Shown: positions 1 to 5,060 of the stretch, in pieces | How positions within the stretch are numbered: the stretch's first letter is position 1 | How the letters are laid out: the number at the start of each line of letters is the position of its first letter | From: a bacterium | GTDB lineage: Bacteria; UBP14; UBA6098; B30-G16 | DNA length: 5,066 nt | Assembly: GCA_027007865.1 (NCBI GenBank) | Contig: JALTEE010000496.1 | Span: 1-5,066 of the forward strand | Reading direction: 5' to 3' | Translations under genes and position numbers: made by a program | The notes under the pieces: model-generated | The model's input: only the letters and a program-made list of their open reading frames with translations | The model's database searches: none | What the model was told of the DNA's origin: nothing

Positions 1-2
1 CT

Positions 3-674
3 ATATTGCTTATTCCATTTATCTACATTTTCGATAAAATATTTCGCGGGGGGAAATTTATCTCTCTTACAATGAAGTTTATGAGCAAACTTGTTGTATG
101 GGGGACATTTAGCATCGTCGAAGTTGTCGGGAAAAGTGAATTTCCACATAGCAGCGGAAATATTGTATTTGTAGTGAATCATCAAAGTTATTTCGATATT
201 CCGCTTATTCTCGGCTGGGTCGATAGCAGGACTCGTTTTGTTGCGCGGGAAAATCTTTTTTCCGTTCCGATTCTCGGAATTTGGATGAAAATGATGAGAT
301 GTATTCCTATCAGCCGCAAGGCAAGCAGAGAAGAACTTCGCAGATTTGACAACATTTCAAAAATTTTAATCGACGGTGCTATAATAACAGTTTTCCCCGA
401 AGGAACACGCTCCATCGATGGCTCGTTTGGGAAAATACACACATCGGCATTTCGTCCCGCGAGAATTGCGAAATCTGTTATCGTGCCTGTTTTCTTATGG
501 GGAAGCCACAAAATCCTGCCGAGAGGGAAAAAGACAATTCGTCCCACAAAAGTCAAAATTGTTATCGGCGAACCTATCGAATTTGAAGAATATTCGTCCA
601 GCGCTCCAAAAGAATTTGCAGAACAAATACTTGCTCGGTTTAATGAGATGAAAAGCAATAATATATTGACATAG
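3..674 (+). CDS. plsC: PlsC-type 1-acyl-sn-glycerol-3-phosphate acyltransferase, 5' end cut by window edge
   Basis: Phospholipid synthesis enzyme of the PlsC/LPLAT superfamily, which transfers an acyl chain to position 2 of lysophosphatidic acid at the inner face of the cytoplasmic membrane. Numbering from the TTG at base 6, the catalytic NHxxxxD motif is NHQSYFD (58-64, His59 and Asp64), motif II is IPISR (100-104), motif III is FPEGTRS (130-136) and motif IV is the IVPV segment (159-162). A hydrophobic N-terminal stretch lies before motif I. The frame is open to the left edge, and in E. coli PlsC the catalytic His lies near residue 73 rather than 59, so the true start is probably outside the window; ATG at 72 is a shorter alternative without a clear Shine-Dalgarno site. 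The segment after FPEGTRS, usually like FKKGAFxLA, reads IHTSAFRPA, so the family Gly is replaced by Ser. Family assignment is firm; exact substrate is inferred. Confidence 0.9.
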   Translation: MLLIPFIYIFDKIFRGGKFISLTMKFMSKLVVWGTFSIVEVVGKSEFPHSSGNIVFVVNHQSYFDIPLILGWVDSRTRFVARENLFSVPILGIWMKMMRCIPISRKASREELRRFDNISKILIDGAIITVFPEGTRSIDGSFGKIHTSAFRPARIAKSVIVPVFLWGSHKILPRGKKTIRPTKVKIVIGEPIEFEEYSSSAPKEFAEQILARFNEMKSNNILT

Positions 675-693
675 CAAAGGTGCACTGTATATT
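666..693 (+). promoter_or_regulatory. sigma70-like promoter for folB-folK-dNK
   Basis: TTGACA at 666-671 is a perfect -35 box and TATATT at 688-693 matches the -10 consensus at five of six positions, with a 16-nt spacer. The -35 overlaps the last codons and stop of the acyltransferase gene. Transcription would begin near base 700, leaving a short leader before folB. This is sequence match only, and AT-rich DNA produces chance matches, but both boxes are strong and the location makes sense. Confidence 0.6.
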
Positions 694-710
694 GATTTGA
701 AACAATTTTC

Positions 711-716
711 AGGAGG
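711..716 (+). promoter_or_regulatory. folB ribosome binding site
   Basis: AGGAGG, a full Shine-Dalgarno core, lies 5 nt before the ATG at 722. It fixes the folB start and is the strongest translation signal in the plus-strand operon. Confidence 0.85.
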
Positions 717-721
717 ATTTT

Positions 722-1084
722 ATGGGCACGATTAAAATGCGCAATATGAGTTTTTTCGGTTATCACGGGTTGACATCTGCCGAAAAAGAAATGGCGAAGC
801 GCTATTCTGTCGATGTGGATATAGAATACGATACGGCGACAGCGGCGGCGAATGATAGACTCGACAATTCTGTGGTCAATTATGAGACGATTTACTGGAC
901 AATCGAGAAATTCTTTCACAATAATCGTTTTCATCTGACAGAGACCGTTGCGGAGCGCCTTGCGGATTTACTTTTCGCGAACCAGCCGATGGCGAAAAAA
1001 CTCGTCGTTAGAGTTCGCAAGAATCATCCGCCCTTTCCGGGATTTATGGAATGGGTCGAAGTCGAGACGGAACGCAATCGATAG
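722..1084 (+). CDS. folB: dihydroneopterin aldolase
   Basis: Cytoplasmic enzyme of folate synthesis that cleaves 7,8-dihydroneopterin to 6-hydroxymethyl-7,8-dihydropterin and glycolaldehyde. The 120-residue length is typical of the family. FFGYHG (11-16) is followed by Glu21, aligned with the pterin-site Glu22 of the S. aureus enzyme; VNYE contains Tyr54, LTET contains Glu74, and the catalytic lysine is Lys100 in RKNHPPFPG. These landmarks fall within one residue of those of the S. aureus enzyme as I recall them, so the protein should be active. The ATG at 722 has a strong Shine-Dalgarno site, and a candidate promoter lies just upstream. It is followed after 13 nt by folK, which uses its product. 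A close relative with epimerase activity (FolX) is less likely given the pairing with folK. Confidence 0.96.
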   Translation: MGTIKMRNMSFFGYHGLTSAEKEMAKRYSVDVDIEYDTATAAANDRLDNSVVNYETIYWTIEKFFHNNRFHLTETVAERLADLLFANQPMAKKLVVRVRKNHPPFPGFMEWVEVETERNR

Positions 1085-1097
1085 TCGAGCCTCGATA

Positions 1098-1631
1098 ATG
1101 AACGATGAAATTTACATTTCTCTCGGCGGAAATGTCGGTGACCGCGCAGAAAATCTGTCGAGCGCAATACAGATGATTGCTCGCAGGATGGATATTATAG
1201 CGCTTTCATCGCTGTATGAAACGGAGCCGTGGGGACTCACCGGACAGCCAAATTTCTTGAATGCGGTCGCACAAATATCATATAATGATGAGCCGAATGC
1301 GCTGCTGAAAGATTTGCAGGAAATCGAAACGGAACTCGGAAGAGTGCGAAAAACTTTTTGGGGAAAGCGAACAATCGACATTGATATTTTGCTATTCGGA
1401 AAAATTGTAACCGCGAACCTCGAATTGACGATACCGCACAAATATCTGTTGATGCGCGATTTTTTCATAGTGCCGTTGCTCGAAATCGCACCCGATATTG
1501 TGCATCCCGTGAGTAAAGGGAAAATCGCCGATTACGAGCAAAAAATGCCGCAGCAGTTGAGAACTATAATTTCGATAAAAAAGGATGAGAAGTGGCAGGA
1601 TATAATTACATCGCTGTCGAAGGTCCGATAG
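1098..1631 (+). CDS. folK: 2-amino-4-hydroxy-6-hydroxymethyldihydropteridine diphosphokinase (HPPK)
   Basis: Transfers pyrophosphate from ATP to 6-hydroxymethyl-7,8-dihydropterin, the product of FolB, giving the substrate of dihydropteroate synthase. The 177 residues carry the family motifs in order: LGGNVGDR (9-16), YETEPWG (40-46), NFLNAVA with Asn55 (52-58), LGRVRK (80-85), WGKRTIDIDILLFG with Mg-binding Asp94 and Asp96 (88-101), and IPHKYLLMRDF (112-122). All key residues expected from the E. coli enzyme are present within one position. The frame is open well upstream, but ATG at 1098 is chosen because it directly precedes the first conserved strand and follows the folB stop by 13 nt. No good Shine-Dalgarno site is visible, so translation is probably coupled to folB. 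The last 13 codons overlap the next gene, and the tail after about residue 150 is lysine-rich and variable. Confidence 0.96.
   Translation: MNDEIYISLGGNVGDRAENLSSAIQMIARRMDIIALSSLYETEPWGLTGQPNFLNAVAQISYNDEPNALLKDLQEIETELGRVRKTFWGKRTIDIDILLFGKIVTANLELTIPHKYLLMRDFFIVPLLEIAPDIVHPVSKGKIADYEQKMPQQLRTIISIKKDEKWQDIITSLSKVR
1581..1594 (+). promoter_or_regulatory. ribosome binding site and GTG start of the deoxynucleoside kinase
   Basis: AAGGA (1581-1585) lies 6 nt before GTG at 1592. A stop codon in the kinase frame, TGA at 1586-1588, rules out any start further upstream. The P-loop begins only ten residues later, so GTG 1592 is effectively the only possible start. The site lies wholly within folK coding sequence. 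Confidence 0.8.
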
Positions 1632-2236
1632 GAGTCGGCAAATCGCTTCTTGCAAAAGCTCTTTCAAAGCGGCTTGGAGCGAGACTAATCGAAACTCCCG
1701 TAGATACGAATCCCTTCATTATCAATTTCTATCGCGACCCAAAACATTATGCGTTCTCGTCTCAAATCTTTTTTCTGCTATCTCGCTATCGGCTGTTATC
1801 GGCGCTGCTTGGAATAGACCTTTTTCATCAAGCCGTCGTGAGCGATTTCATTTTCGAGCGCGATGAAATTTATGCGGGAATGCTGCTTGATGAAGCCGAG
1901 TTGAGATTATATCGTCAGGTCGAGCAAAATCTGCGGCGGGACATCCCAAAAGCGCAGTTGGTCATTTTGCTGCAAGCGCCTGTGGAAAATCTCGTGCGAA
2001 ATGTGTCGAACAGAGGGCGCGAATTCGAAAGAAAATATCTCACCGCAGAATTTCTGTCGAACCTCGCACGGGAATATACCGATTTCTTCTTCCGATGGAA
2101 CAGAACGCCGCTTCTCGTGGTCGATGTCGGCACGGTGGACATCGAAGATGCGCAAAAACTCGCCGAATTGGTAGATTATATTCTATCATCGCAAATCAAA
2201 GGCACGCAATATTATTCATCCGCCGCGTGGATATGA
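1592..2236 (+). CDS. deoxynucleoside kinase (deoxyadenosine/deoxyguanosine kinase-like)
   Basis: Cytoplasmic salvage enzyme that phosphorylates a deoxynucleoside at the 5' position using an NTP. The 214-residue protein has the dNK-family layout: P-loop GPIGVGKS (11-18), substrate-site Glu34 before VDTNPF, SQIFFLLSR with Gln58 (57-65), VVSDFIFERD with Asp85 (82-91) where the family has its DR/D-type motif, and an arginine-rich LID, RGREFERKY (141-149). The C-terminal WNRTPLLVVDV strand and helix are also typical. The start is a GTG inside folK, giving a 40-nt out-of-frame overlap that suggests translational coupling. From memory, a dNK gene directly after folK recurs in several FCB-type phyla. 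Base choice cannot be read from sequence alone: purine deoxynucleosides are most likely, deoxycytidine or thymidine possible. It is the last gene of its operon. Confidence 0.9.
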   Translation: MAGYNYIAVEGPIGVGKSLLAKALSKRLGARLIETPVDTNPFIINFYRDPKHYAFSSQIFFLLSRYRLLSALLGIDLFHQAVVSDFIFERDEIYAGMLLDEAELRLYRQVEQNLRRDIPKAQLVILLQAPVENLVRNVSNRGREFERKYLTAEFLSNLAREYTDFFFRWNRTPLLVVDVGTVDIEDAQKLAELVDYILSSQIKGTQYYSSAAWI

Positions 2237-2333
2237 TAATTGATAACCGAACTACAAGGTTCACACAATTTTCGGGAATAGACGGAAATCGAGTGCAGCG
2301 AGGTTTCAGGGGGAACATTTTGCATTTTGTTTC

Positions 2334-2352
2334 CCGAAGAGAGATGCTTCGG
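2334..2352 (+). other. hairpin CCGAAG / CTTCGG
   Basis: CCGAAG (2334-2339) and CTTCGG (2347-2352) form a perfect 6-bp stem with a 7-nt loop. It is not followed by a T tract on either strand, so it is not a stand-alone intrinsic terminator. Its loop and 3' arm (2342-2349) are complementary to 2380-2387 in the next hairpin. Confidence 0.4.
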
Positions 2353-2376
2353 CTATAAAATTATAAATAATGATAG

Positions 2377-2405
2377 GCAAAGCATCTTGCTTTGCGATTT
2401 TCTTA
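2377..2405 (+). terminator. putative intrinsic terminator of folB-folK-dNK
   Basis: GCAAAGCA (2377-2384), a TCT loop and TGCTTTGC (2388-2395) form a perfect 8-bp stem, followed by GATTTTCTTA. The stem is strong, but the T tract is short and begins after a G, so efficiency may be modest. It lies about 140 bases after the kinase stop codon and no other candidate is closer. Confidence 0.5.
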
Positions 2406-2535
2406 TCCGTGATTTCGATTTGTTTCTGGATGTTTTTTGTCTTTTCGTCGCTGTGAAGAGTTTCTCCAGCAATGTGAAAACACTTTCCGAGAATGTCCAA
2501 TCAATCGGAAGCTATTTTTTCGTAAAATTCGCAAT

Positions 2536-2593
2536 GTAGGGATGGACTCTTGCGGTCGCCATTGTATCGGGCAGGCGCGAGAGCTGCCCCTAC
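2536..2593. repeat. imperfect palindromic intergenic repeat with GTAGGG...CCCTAC ends
   Basis: A 58-base GC-richer patch in an AT-rich spacer. Its ends are exact inverted repeats, GTAGGG (2536-2541) and CCCTAC (2588-2593). The arms continue with partial complementarity: GGACTCTTGCGGTCGCC on the left against the complement of GGCAGGCGCGAGAGCTGCC on the right. From memory, short elements beginning GTAGGGGC and ending GCCCCTAC are dispersed in many bacterial genomes. Here it could serve as a structured 3' end or terminator for the converging transcripts. Family membership rests on recognition and was not searched. Confidence 0.5.
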
Positions 2594-2609
2594 TCCAGCG
2601 CAAAATATT

Positions 2610-2634
2610 TGTCCCGTCCTGAAAAAAGTTGACA
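2610..2634. other. possible insertion-sequence end remnant next to the rny stop codon
   Basis: The segment begins TGTC and ends GACA, with the central run TCCTGAAAAAAGTT, and abuts the rny stop codon (2635-2637). Read on the minus strand it starts TGTCAACTTTTTTCAGGACG, which looks to me like the terminal inverted repeat of a DDE transposon. No partner end or transposase is present in the window, so this could equally be plain 3' untranslated sequence. Confidence 0.2.
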
Positions 2635-4206
2635 CTATTTTGCGTAATCGACTGCTCTGGTTTCGCGTATCACGACCACTTTAATTTGACCGGGATACTC
2701 CATTTCACTTTGTATTTTTTGCGAAATTTCTCCAGCGAGAACCTCGGATTGTCTATCGTCGATTTTCATAGGCTCAACGATAACTCTGATTTCTCTGCCC
2801 GCTTGAATAGCATAAGTTTTGCTGACACCGGGGAACGAATCCGCGAGTTCTTCGAGCCGCTGCAGTCTTTTGATATAATTTTCGAGAGTTTCTCTTCGTG
2901 CGCCGGGGCGGGAGCCGGACACCGCATCTGCGGCTTGAACCAATACAGTATATGGAGAAATTATCTCGACATCCTCATGGTGCGCCTGAATTGCATTAAG
3001 AACGATTTTCTTTTCACCATATTTCTTCGCTATTTGGTATCCGAGTTCGGTGTGAGTTCCTTCCTGCCCTCTATCGATTGCTTTTCCGATGTCGTGGAGC
3101 AGACCGCATCTTTTTGCGAGTTTGGGGTCGAGTTCGAGTTCCGACGCCATATATCCTGCGAGCCAGGCGGTTTCCTTGGAATGTTGAAGAACATTCTGTC
3201 CATAACTCGTTCGATATTTTAACCTGCCAACGAGTTTCACGAGTTCGGGATGAAGGTCGTGAATTCCCAACTCGAAACAAACCTGTTCACCTGTTTCCTT
3301 AAAAATGTTCTCGATTTCTTTTTCCGCCTTGACAACCACTTCTTCAATTCTCGCAGGATGGATTCTGCCGTCCATAATCAATTTTTCCATTGCAATTTTC
3401 GCGATTTCTCTTCGCACAGGGTCATATCCCGAGAGAATAATTGCTTCTGGCGTATCATCGACGATAACATCCACACCTGTTGTCGTTTCGAATGCTCGGA
3501 TATTCCTACCTTCTCTGCCTATGATTCTGCCTTTTATTTCGTCGGACGGCAGCGAGACAACCGAAACGGTGGACTCGACAGTGGTTTCGGCGGCGCATCT
3601 TTGAATGGATGAAATTATTACCTCTCGTGCTTCACGCTCCGCTTTTAGTTCTGCTTCTTCTTTAATCTGCTTGACGCGTTGAGCGGCTTCTGCGCGAGCC
3701 TCCGCTTCGAGATTTTCCATAAGCAGTCGCTTTGCTTCTTCCTGAGTCATTCCTGCAATCCGCTCGAGTTTTTCGTTCTCACGGTGCAGCATATCTTGAA
3801 GTTCTCGTTCCTTTATAGATAGCGCTTTCTTTTTCGATGATAATTGTTTTTCGATGCTTGAGAGTTCTCGTTCGCGTCTTCGTATAAAATCCGCCCTGCC
3901 TTCGATGGATTCTCGCTGTTCTTCGAGTCTTTTTTCGAGCCGATTCAGCTCGTTTCTTTTCGACTGGGTCATTCTATCGAAGTCGCTCCGCTGGCGATTC
4001 CGCTCTTTTTCCAGTTCGAGTTCCATTTTGCTGCGCTTGATTTCGATTTCTTTTTCCGCTTCGGCAATCAATTTTTCGGCGTGAGTGCGAGCCTCACTAA
4101 TAGTTCTCTTCAACAGCAATTTGCTGACGAAAAATCCTACGATAAAGCCCGCTATACCAAGCGCTAAAAATAGTCCTATAAGTGCTAATATGGACATATT
4201 CATCAT
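2635..4206 (-). CDS. rny: ribonuclease Y
   Basis: Membrane-anchored endoribonuclease that starts mRNA decay and processes RNA in bacteria using an RNase Y-type degradosome. The 523-residue length is normal. Domains in order: an N-terminal transmembrane helix (about 5-29), a long charged coiled coil (about 35-200), a KH RNA-binding domain with [10 protein letters not shown] (226-235), and an HD hydrolase domain with His342, the metal-binding LLHDIGK (His371, Asp372), AHHED (His409, His410) and Asp427 in [13 protein letters not shown]. The family C-terminus [18 protein letters not shown] is intact. Start is the first ATG of an ATG-ATG pair, 7 nt from a GGAGG core; a third in-frame ATG follows. 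It lies 259 bases after zapA in the same direction, separated by a palindromic element that may shape its leader. No ymdB-like partner follows; the downstream side is a convergent spacer. Confidence 0.97.
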   Translation of the reverse strand: MMNMSILALIGLFLALGIAGFIVGFFVSKLLLKRTISEARTHAEKLIAEAEKEIEIKRSKMELELEKERNRQRSDFDRMTQSKRNELNRLEKRLEEQRESIEGRADFIRRRERELSSIEKQLSSKKKALSIKERELQDMLHRENEKLERIAGMTQEEAKRLLMENLEAEARAEAAQRVKQIKEEAELKAEREAREVIISSIQRCAAETTVESTVSVVSLPSDEIKGRIIGREGRNIRAFETTTGVDVIVDDTPEAIILSGYDPVRREIAKIAMEKLIMDGRIHPARIEEVVVKAEKEIENIFKETGEQVCFELGIHDLHPELVKLVGRLKYRTSYGQNVLQHSKETAWLAGYMASELELDPKLAKRCGLLHDIGKAIDRGQEGTHTELGYQIAKKYGEKKIVLNAIQAHHEDVEIISPYTVLVQAADAVSGSRPGARRETLENYIKRLQRLEELADSFPGVSKTYAIQAGREIRVIVEPMKIDDRQSEVLAGEISQKIQSEMEYPGQIKVVVIRETRAVDYAK

Positions 4207-4210
4207 AATA

Positions 4211-4218
4211 CCACCTCC
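4211..4218 (-). promoter_or_regulatory. rny ribosome binding site
   Basis: GGAGGTGG on the minus strand, with the GGAGG core at 4214-4218 lying 7 nt before the first ATG (4204-4206) and 10 nt before the second, so the first ATG is favoured. TGGAGG (4214-4219) is exactly complementary to CCTCCA on the same strand at 4386-4391, across the palindromic element, so the site may be occluded in a zapA-rny read-through transcript. Confidence 0.8.
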
Positions 4219-4256
4219 AAAGATATGAGATATTTTTATGACTCCTGCAAAATAGG

Positions 4257-4285
4257 TTTGTAATGTTATTGTGACGAGGCGGCAA
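4257..4285 (-). promoter_or_regulatory. weak candidate rny promoter within the palindromic element
   Basis: On the minus strand TTGCCG (4280-4285) and TACAAA (4257-4262) are separated by 17 nt, each matching consensus at four of six positions. A start near 4250 would give an rny transcript lacking the upstream hairpin arm and the CCTCCA tract. The match is weak. Confidence 0.2.
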
Positions 4286-4344
4286 TTTCTTTATTTACAA
4301 CTAATCGAGATTGCTCCTGTCGACCAGTCGGCATCGCAACGACA
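4264..4344. repeat. decayed inner palindrome of the TGTCATTGCGA / GCAATCTC type
   Basis: The left arm holds TGTTATTGTGA (4264-4274) and GGCAATTTC (4281-4289). The right arm holds GAGATTGC (4307-4314) and TCGCAACGACA (4334-4344). The two arms agree apart from a few transitions and extra bases (CGACTGGTCG) in the right arm. The transitions suggest an old copy. Dispersed-family identity is from recognition, not from a search. Confidence 0.5.
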
Positions 4345-4416
4345 AAATTTCTTATTTTGCAGGACTCATATAAGATATTTATGTATGGAGGAAAAGGGAC
4401 AAAATGATTATGAGTT

Positions 4417-4429
4417 CGGCTTATAGCCG
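4417..4429 (-). other. small hairpin after zapA
   Basis: CGGCT, an ATA loop and AGCCG on the minus strand form a perfect 5-bp stem about 40 bases after the zapA stop. The following sequence (AACTCATAATCATTTTG) is AT-rich but is not a real T tract, so at most a poor terminator; read-through into rny is plausible. Confidence 0.3.
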
Positions 4430-4465
4430 CGGGGCAGTTCGATGAAAAAGTGGTTTTAATATCGG

Positions 4466-4759
4466 TTAAACATCGATTTCAGCAAGTCGCTGACCGATAA
4501 GCGCCGTTTGGTTTTCCACTTTTTCAGAAAGTTCCTTAAATTTTTCCCGTTCACGGAACAGTTCATCTGTAATATTCAATGCTGCGAGTATGACAGCCTT
4601 TGTAGGTGATGTTGCGCTTGCGCTATTTACGACCTCGAATATTTTTGCATCGAGGTATCTCGCGACTTCCCTAACATATTCGGGTGCTTCGTCTGTGCGT
4701 ATTCTCAATTCTTGATTGAATATTTTTACGGGAATCGATATTTTTTCGGATTCTGCCAT
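4466..4759 (-). CDS. zapA: cell division protein ZapA
   Basis: Small cytoplasmic FtsZ-associated protein that bundles FtsZ filaments and stabilises the division ring. The 97 residues show the ZapA layout: an N-terminal beta segment ISIPVKIFNQELRIRTDE (7-24), the signature EYVREVARYLDAKI (27-40), then AVILAALNITDELF (55-68), leading into a C-terminal coiled-coil helix (about 65-95) used for dimer and tetramer assembly. The ATG at 4757-4759 is placed right at the family start; its ribosome binding site is weak, AGGGA only 3 nt away, so coupling to the gene before it (29-nt gap) is likely. It follows a coiled-coil protein and precedes rny, an order I recall from several phyla where phenylalanyl-tRNA synthetase lies upstream. 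Confidence 0.92.
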   Translation of the reverse strand: MAESEKISIPVKIFNQELRIRTDEAPEYVREVARYLDAKIFEVVNSASATSPTKAVILAALNITDELFREREKFKELSEKVENQTALIGQRLAEIDV

Positions 4760-4788
4760 AAGTCCCTAATTTTCCCCCCGATAAAAAT

Positions 4789-5046
4789 TTATTCTTTACC
4801 AATCACATCATTGATGCGCGATAACAACGAATCGACCTTTTCCTGAACAACCTCTGTCCCTTTCGAACTACTCCGAAGTTGTTCCGCTTCCCGCTCAAGA
4901 CTATCGATATGCTCCTGAAGTTCTTTTACGCGATTTTCCAATGCAGAATTTGCTTCTATTAGCTGCTTTTTTTCTGCACTAAGTTTTTCATAATTCTCCA
5001 AAAGCTTTCCAATTCGCTCTGTTAATACACTCAAAGCGTCTTCCAC
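4789..5046 (-). CDS. short coiled-coil protein upstream of zapA (ZapB-like)
   Basis: An 85-residue acidic, highly charged protein, probably helical throughout. Residues about 5-60 show heptad-type spacing of Leu, Ile and Val between Glu, Lys and Arg, as in a coiled coil. A Ser/Gly break (SSSKGTE, 59-65) is followed by a second short helix VQEKVDSLLSRINDV (67-81). There is no signal peptide, membrane segment or catalytic motif. Length, composition and its place directly before zapA suggest a division-associated partner similar in kind to ZapB, which binds ZapA at the division ring, but coiled coils converge easily, so no symbol is given. The start is GTG at 5044-5046, 6 nt after GGAGG. Confidence 0.75.
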   Translation of the reverse strand: MEDALSVLTERIGKLLENYEKLSAEKKQLIEANSALENRVKELQEHIDSLEREAEQLRSSSKGTEVVQEKVDSLLSRINDVIGKE

Positions 5047-5052
5047 GACACG

Positions 5053-5060
5053 CCTCCTTT
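5053..5060 (-). promoter_or_regulatory. ribosome binding site of the coiled-coil gene, supporting its GTG start
   Basis: AAAGGAGG on the minus strand ends 6 nt before GTG at 5044-5046. Another GTG lies between them but is in a different frame and too close to the core. No ATG alternative exists nearby, so the GTG start is well supported. Confidence 0.75.

Larger units (their letters stand above)
2237..2634. other. gene-free convergent spacer between the folate operon and rny
   Basis: About 400 bases between the 3' ends of two convergent operons. Open frames of 60-87 codons cross it on both strands, but none has a recognisable family, low-complexity coding bias or a convincing ribosome binding site. 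The left part carries two adjacent hairpins (2334-2352 and 2377-2395), the second terminator-like. The right part carries an imperfect palindrome (2536-2593) and a TGTC/GACA-bounded segment (2610-2634). Between about 2406 and 2535 I see nothing identifiable except T-rich tracts near 2432-2446. Confidence 0.6.
4236..4372. mobile_element. MITE-like palindromic element between zapA and rny
   Basis: A non-coding element of about 137 bp. Terminal inverted repeats at 4238-4254 (ATGACTCCTGCAAAATA) and 4353-4369 match at 16 of 17 positions. AGATATTT occurs directly repeated at 4228-4235 and 4373-4380, immediately outside, as expected of an 8-bp target-site duplication, although the AT-rich setting makes chance possible. 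Inside, 4264-4344 is a second, decayed palindrome: TGTTATTGTGA with GGCAATTTC on the left, and the complement of TGTCGTTGCGA with GCAATCTC on the right. I recognise this inner core as resembling a TGTCATTGCGA...GCAATCTC repeat common in many bacterial genomes. No transposase is encoded, so movement would need one in trans. As RNA it folds into a long hairpin in the rny leader. Confidence 0.6.

Noticed and set aside
188..934. Minus-strand open frame of 248 codons
   Set aside because: It lies antisense to the well-supported acyltransferase and folB genes and its translation shows no family features; it is a shadow frame.
948..1097. N-terminal extension of FolK back to base 948
   Set aside because: The extension overlaps folB out of frame, is Arg/Ser-rich without HPPK homology, and ATG 1098 gives the family-standard N-terminus.
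2306..2603. Short minus-strand frames of 64-66 codons in the convergent spacer, considered as a gene after rny (xseB- or ymdB-like)
   Set aside because: No xseB or ymdB motif is present, no convincing ribosome binding site, and the frames run through the hairpins and the palindromic repeat.
2629..3222. Plus-strand open frame of 197 codons
   Set aside because: Antisense to the HD-domain part of rny; composition is that of a mirror frame (Phe, Ser and Cys rich) with no motif.
4230..4378. 6S RNA (ssrS) between zapA and rny
   Set aside because: zapA-linked position and a closing stem fit 6S RNA, but the near-perfect terminal repeats, flanking direct repeat and TGTCATTGCGA-type core are better explained by a palindromic repeat element, and I could not fold a convincing central bubble. 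A covariance-model search for 6S RNA would settle it.
4404..4445. Plus-strand mini-ORF of 13 codons with GGAGG upstream
   Set aside because: The GGAGG is 12 nt from the ATG, too far, and the peptide has no recognisable feature; the purine tract is better noted as the complement of the CCTCCA opposite the rny ribosome binding site.
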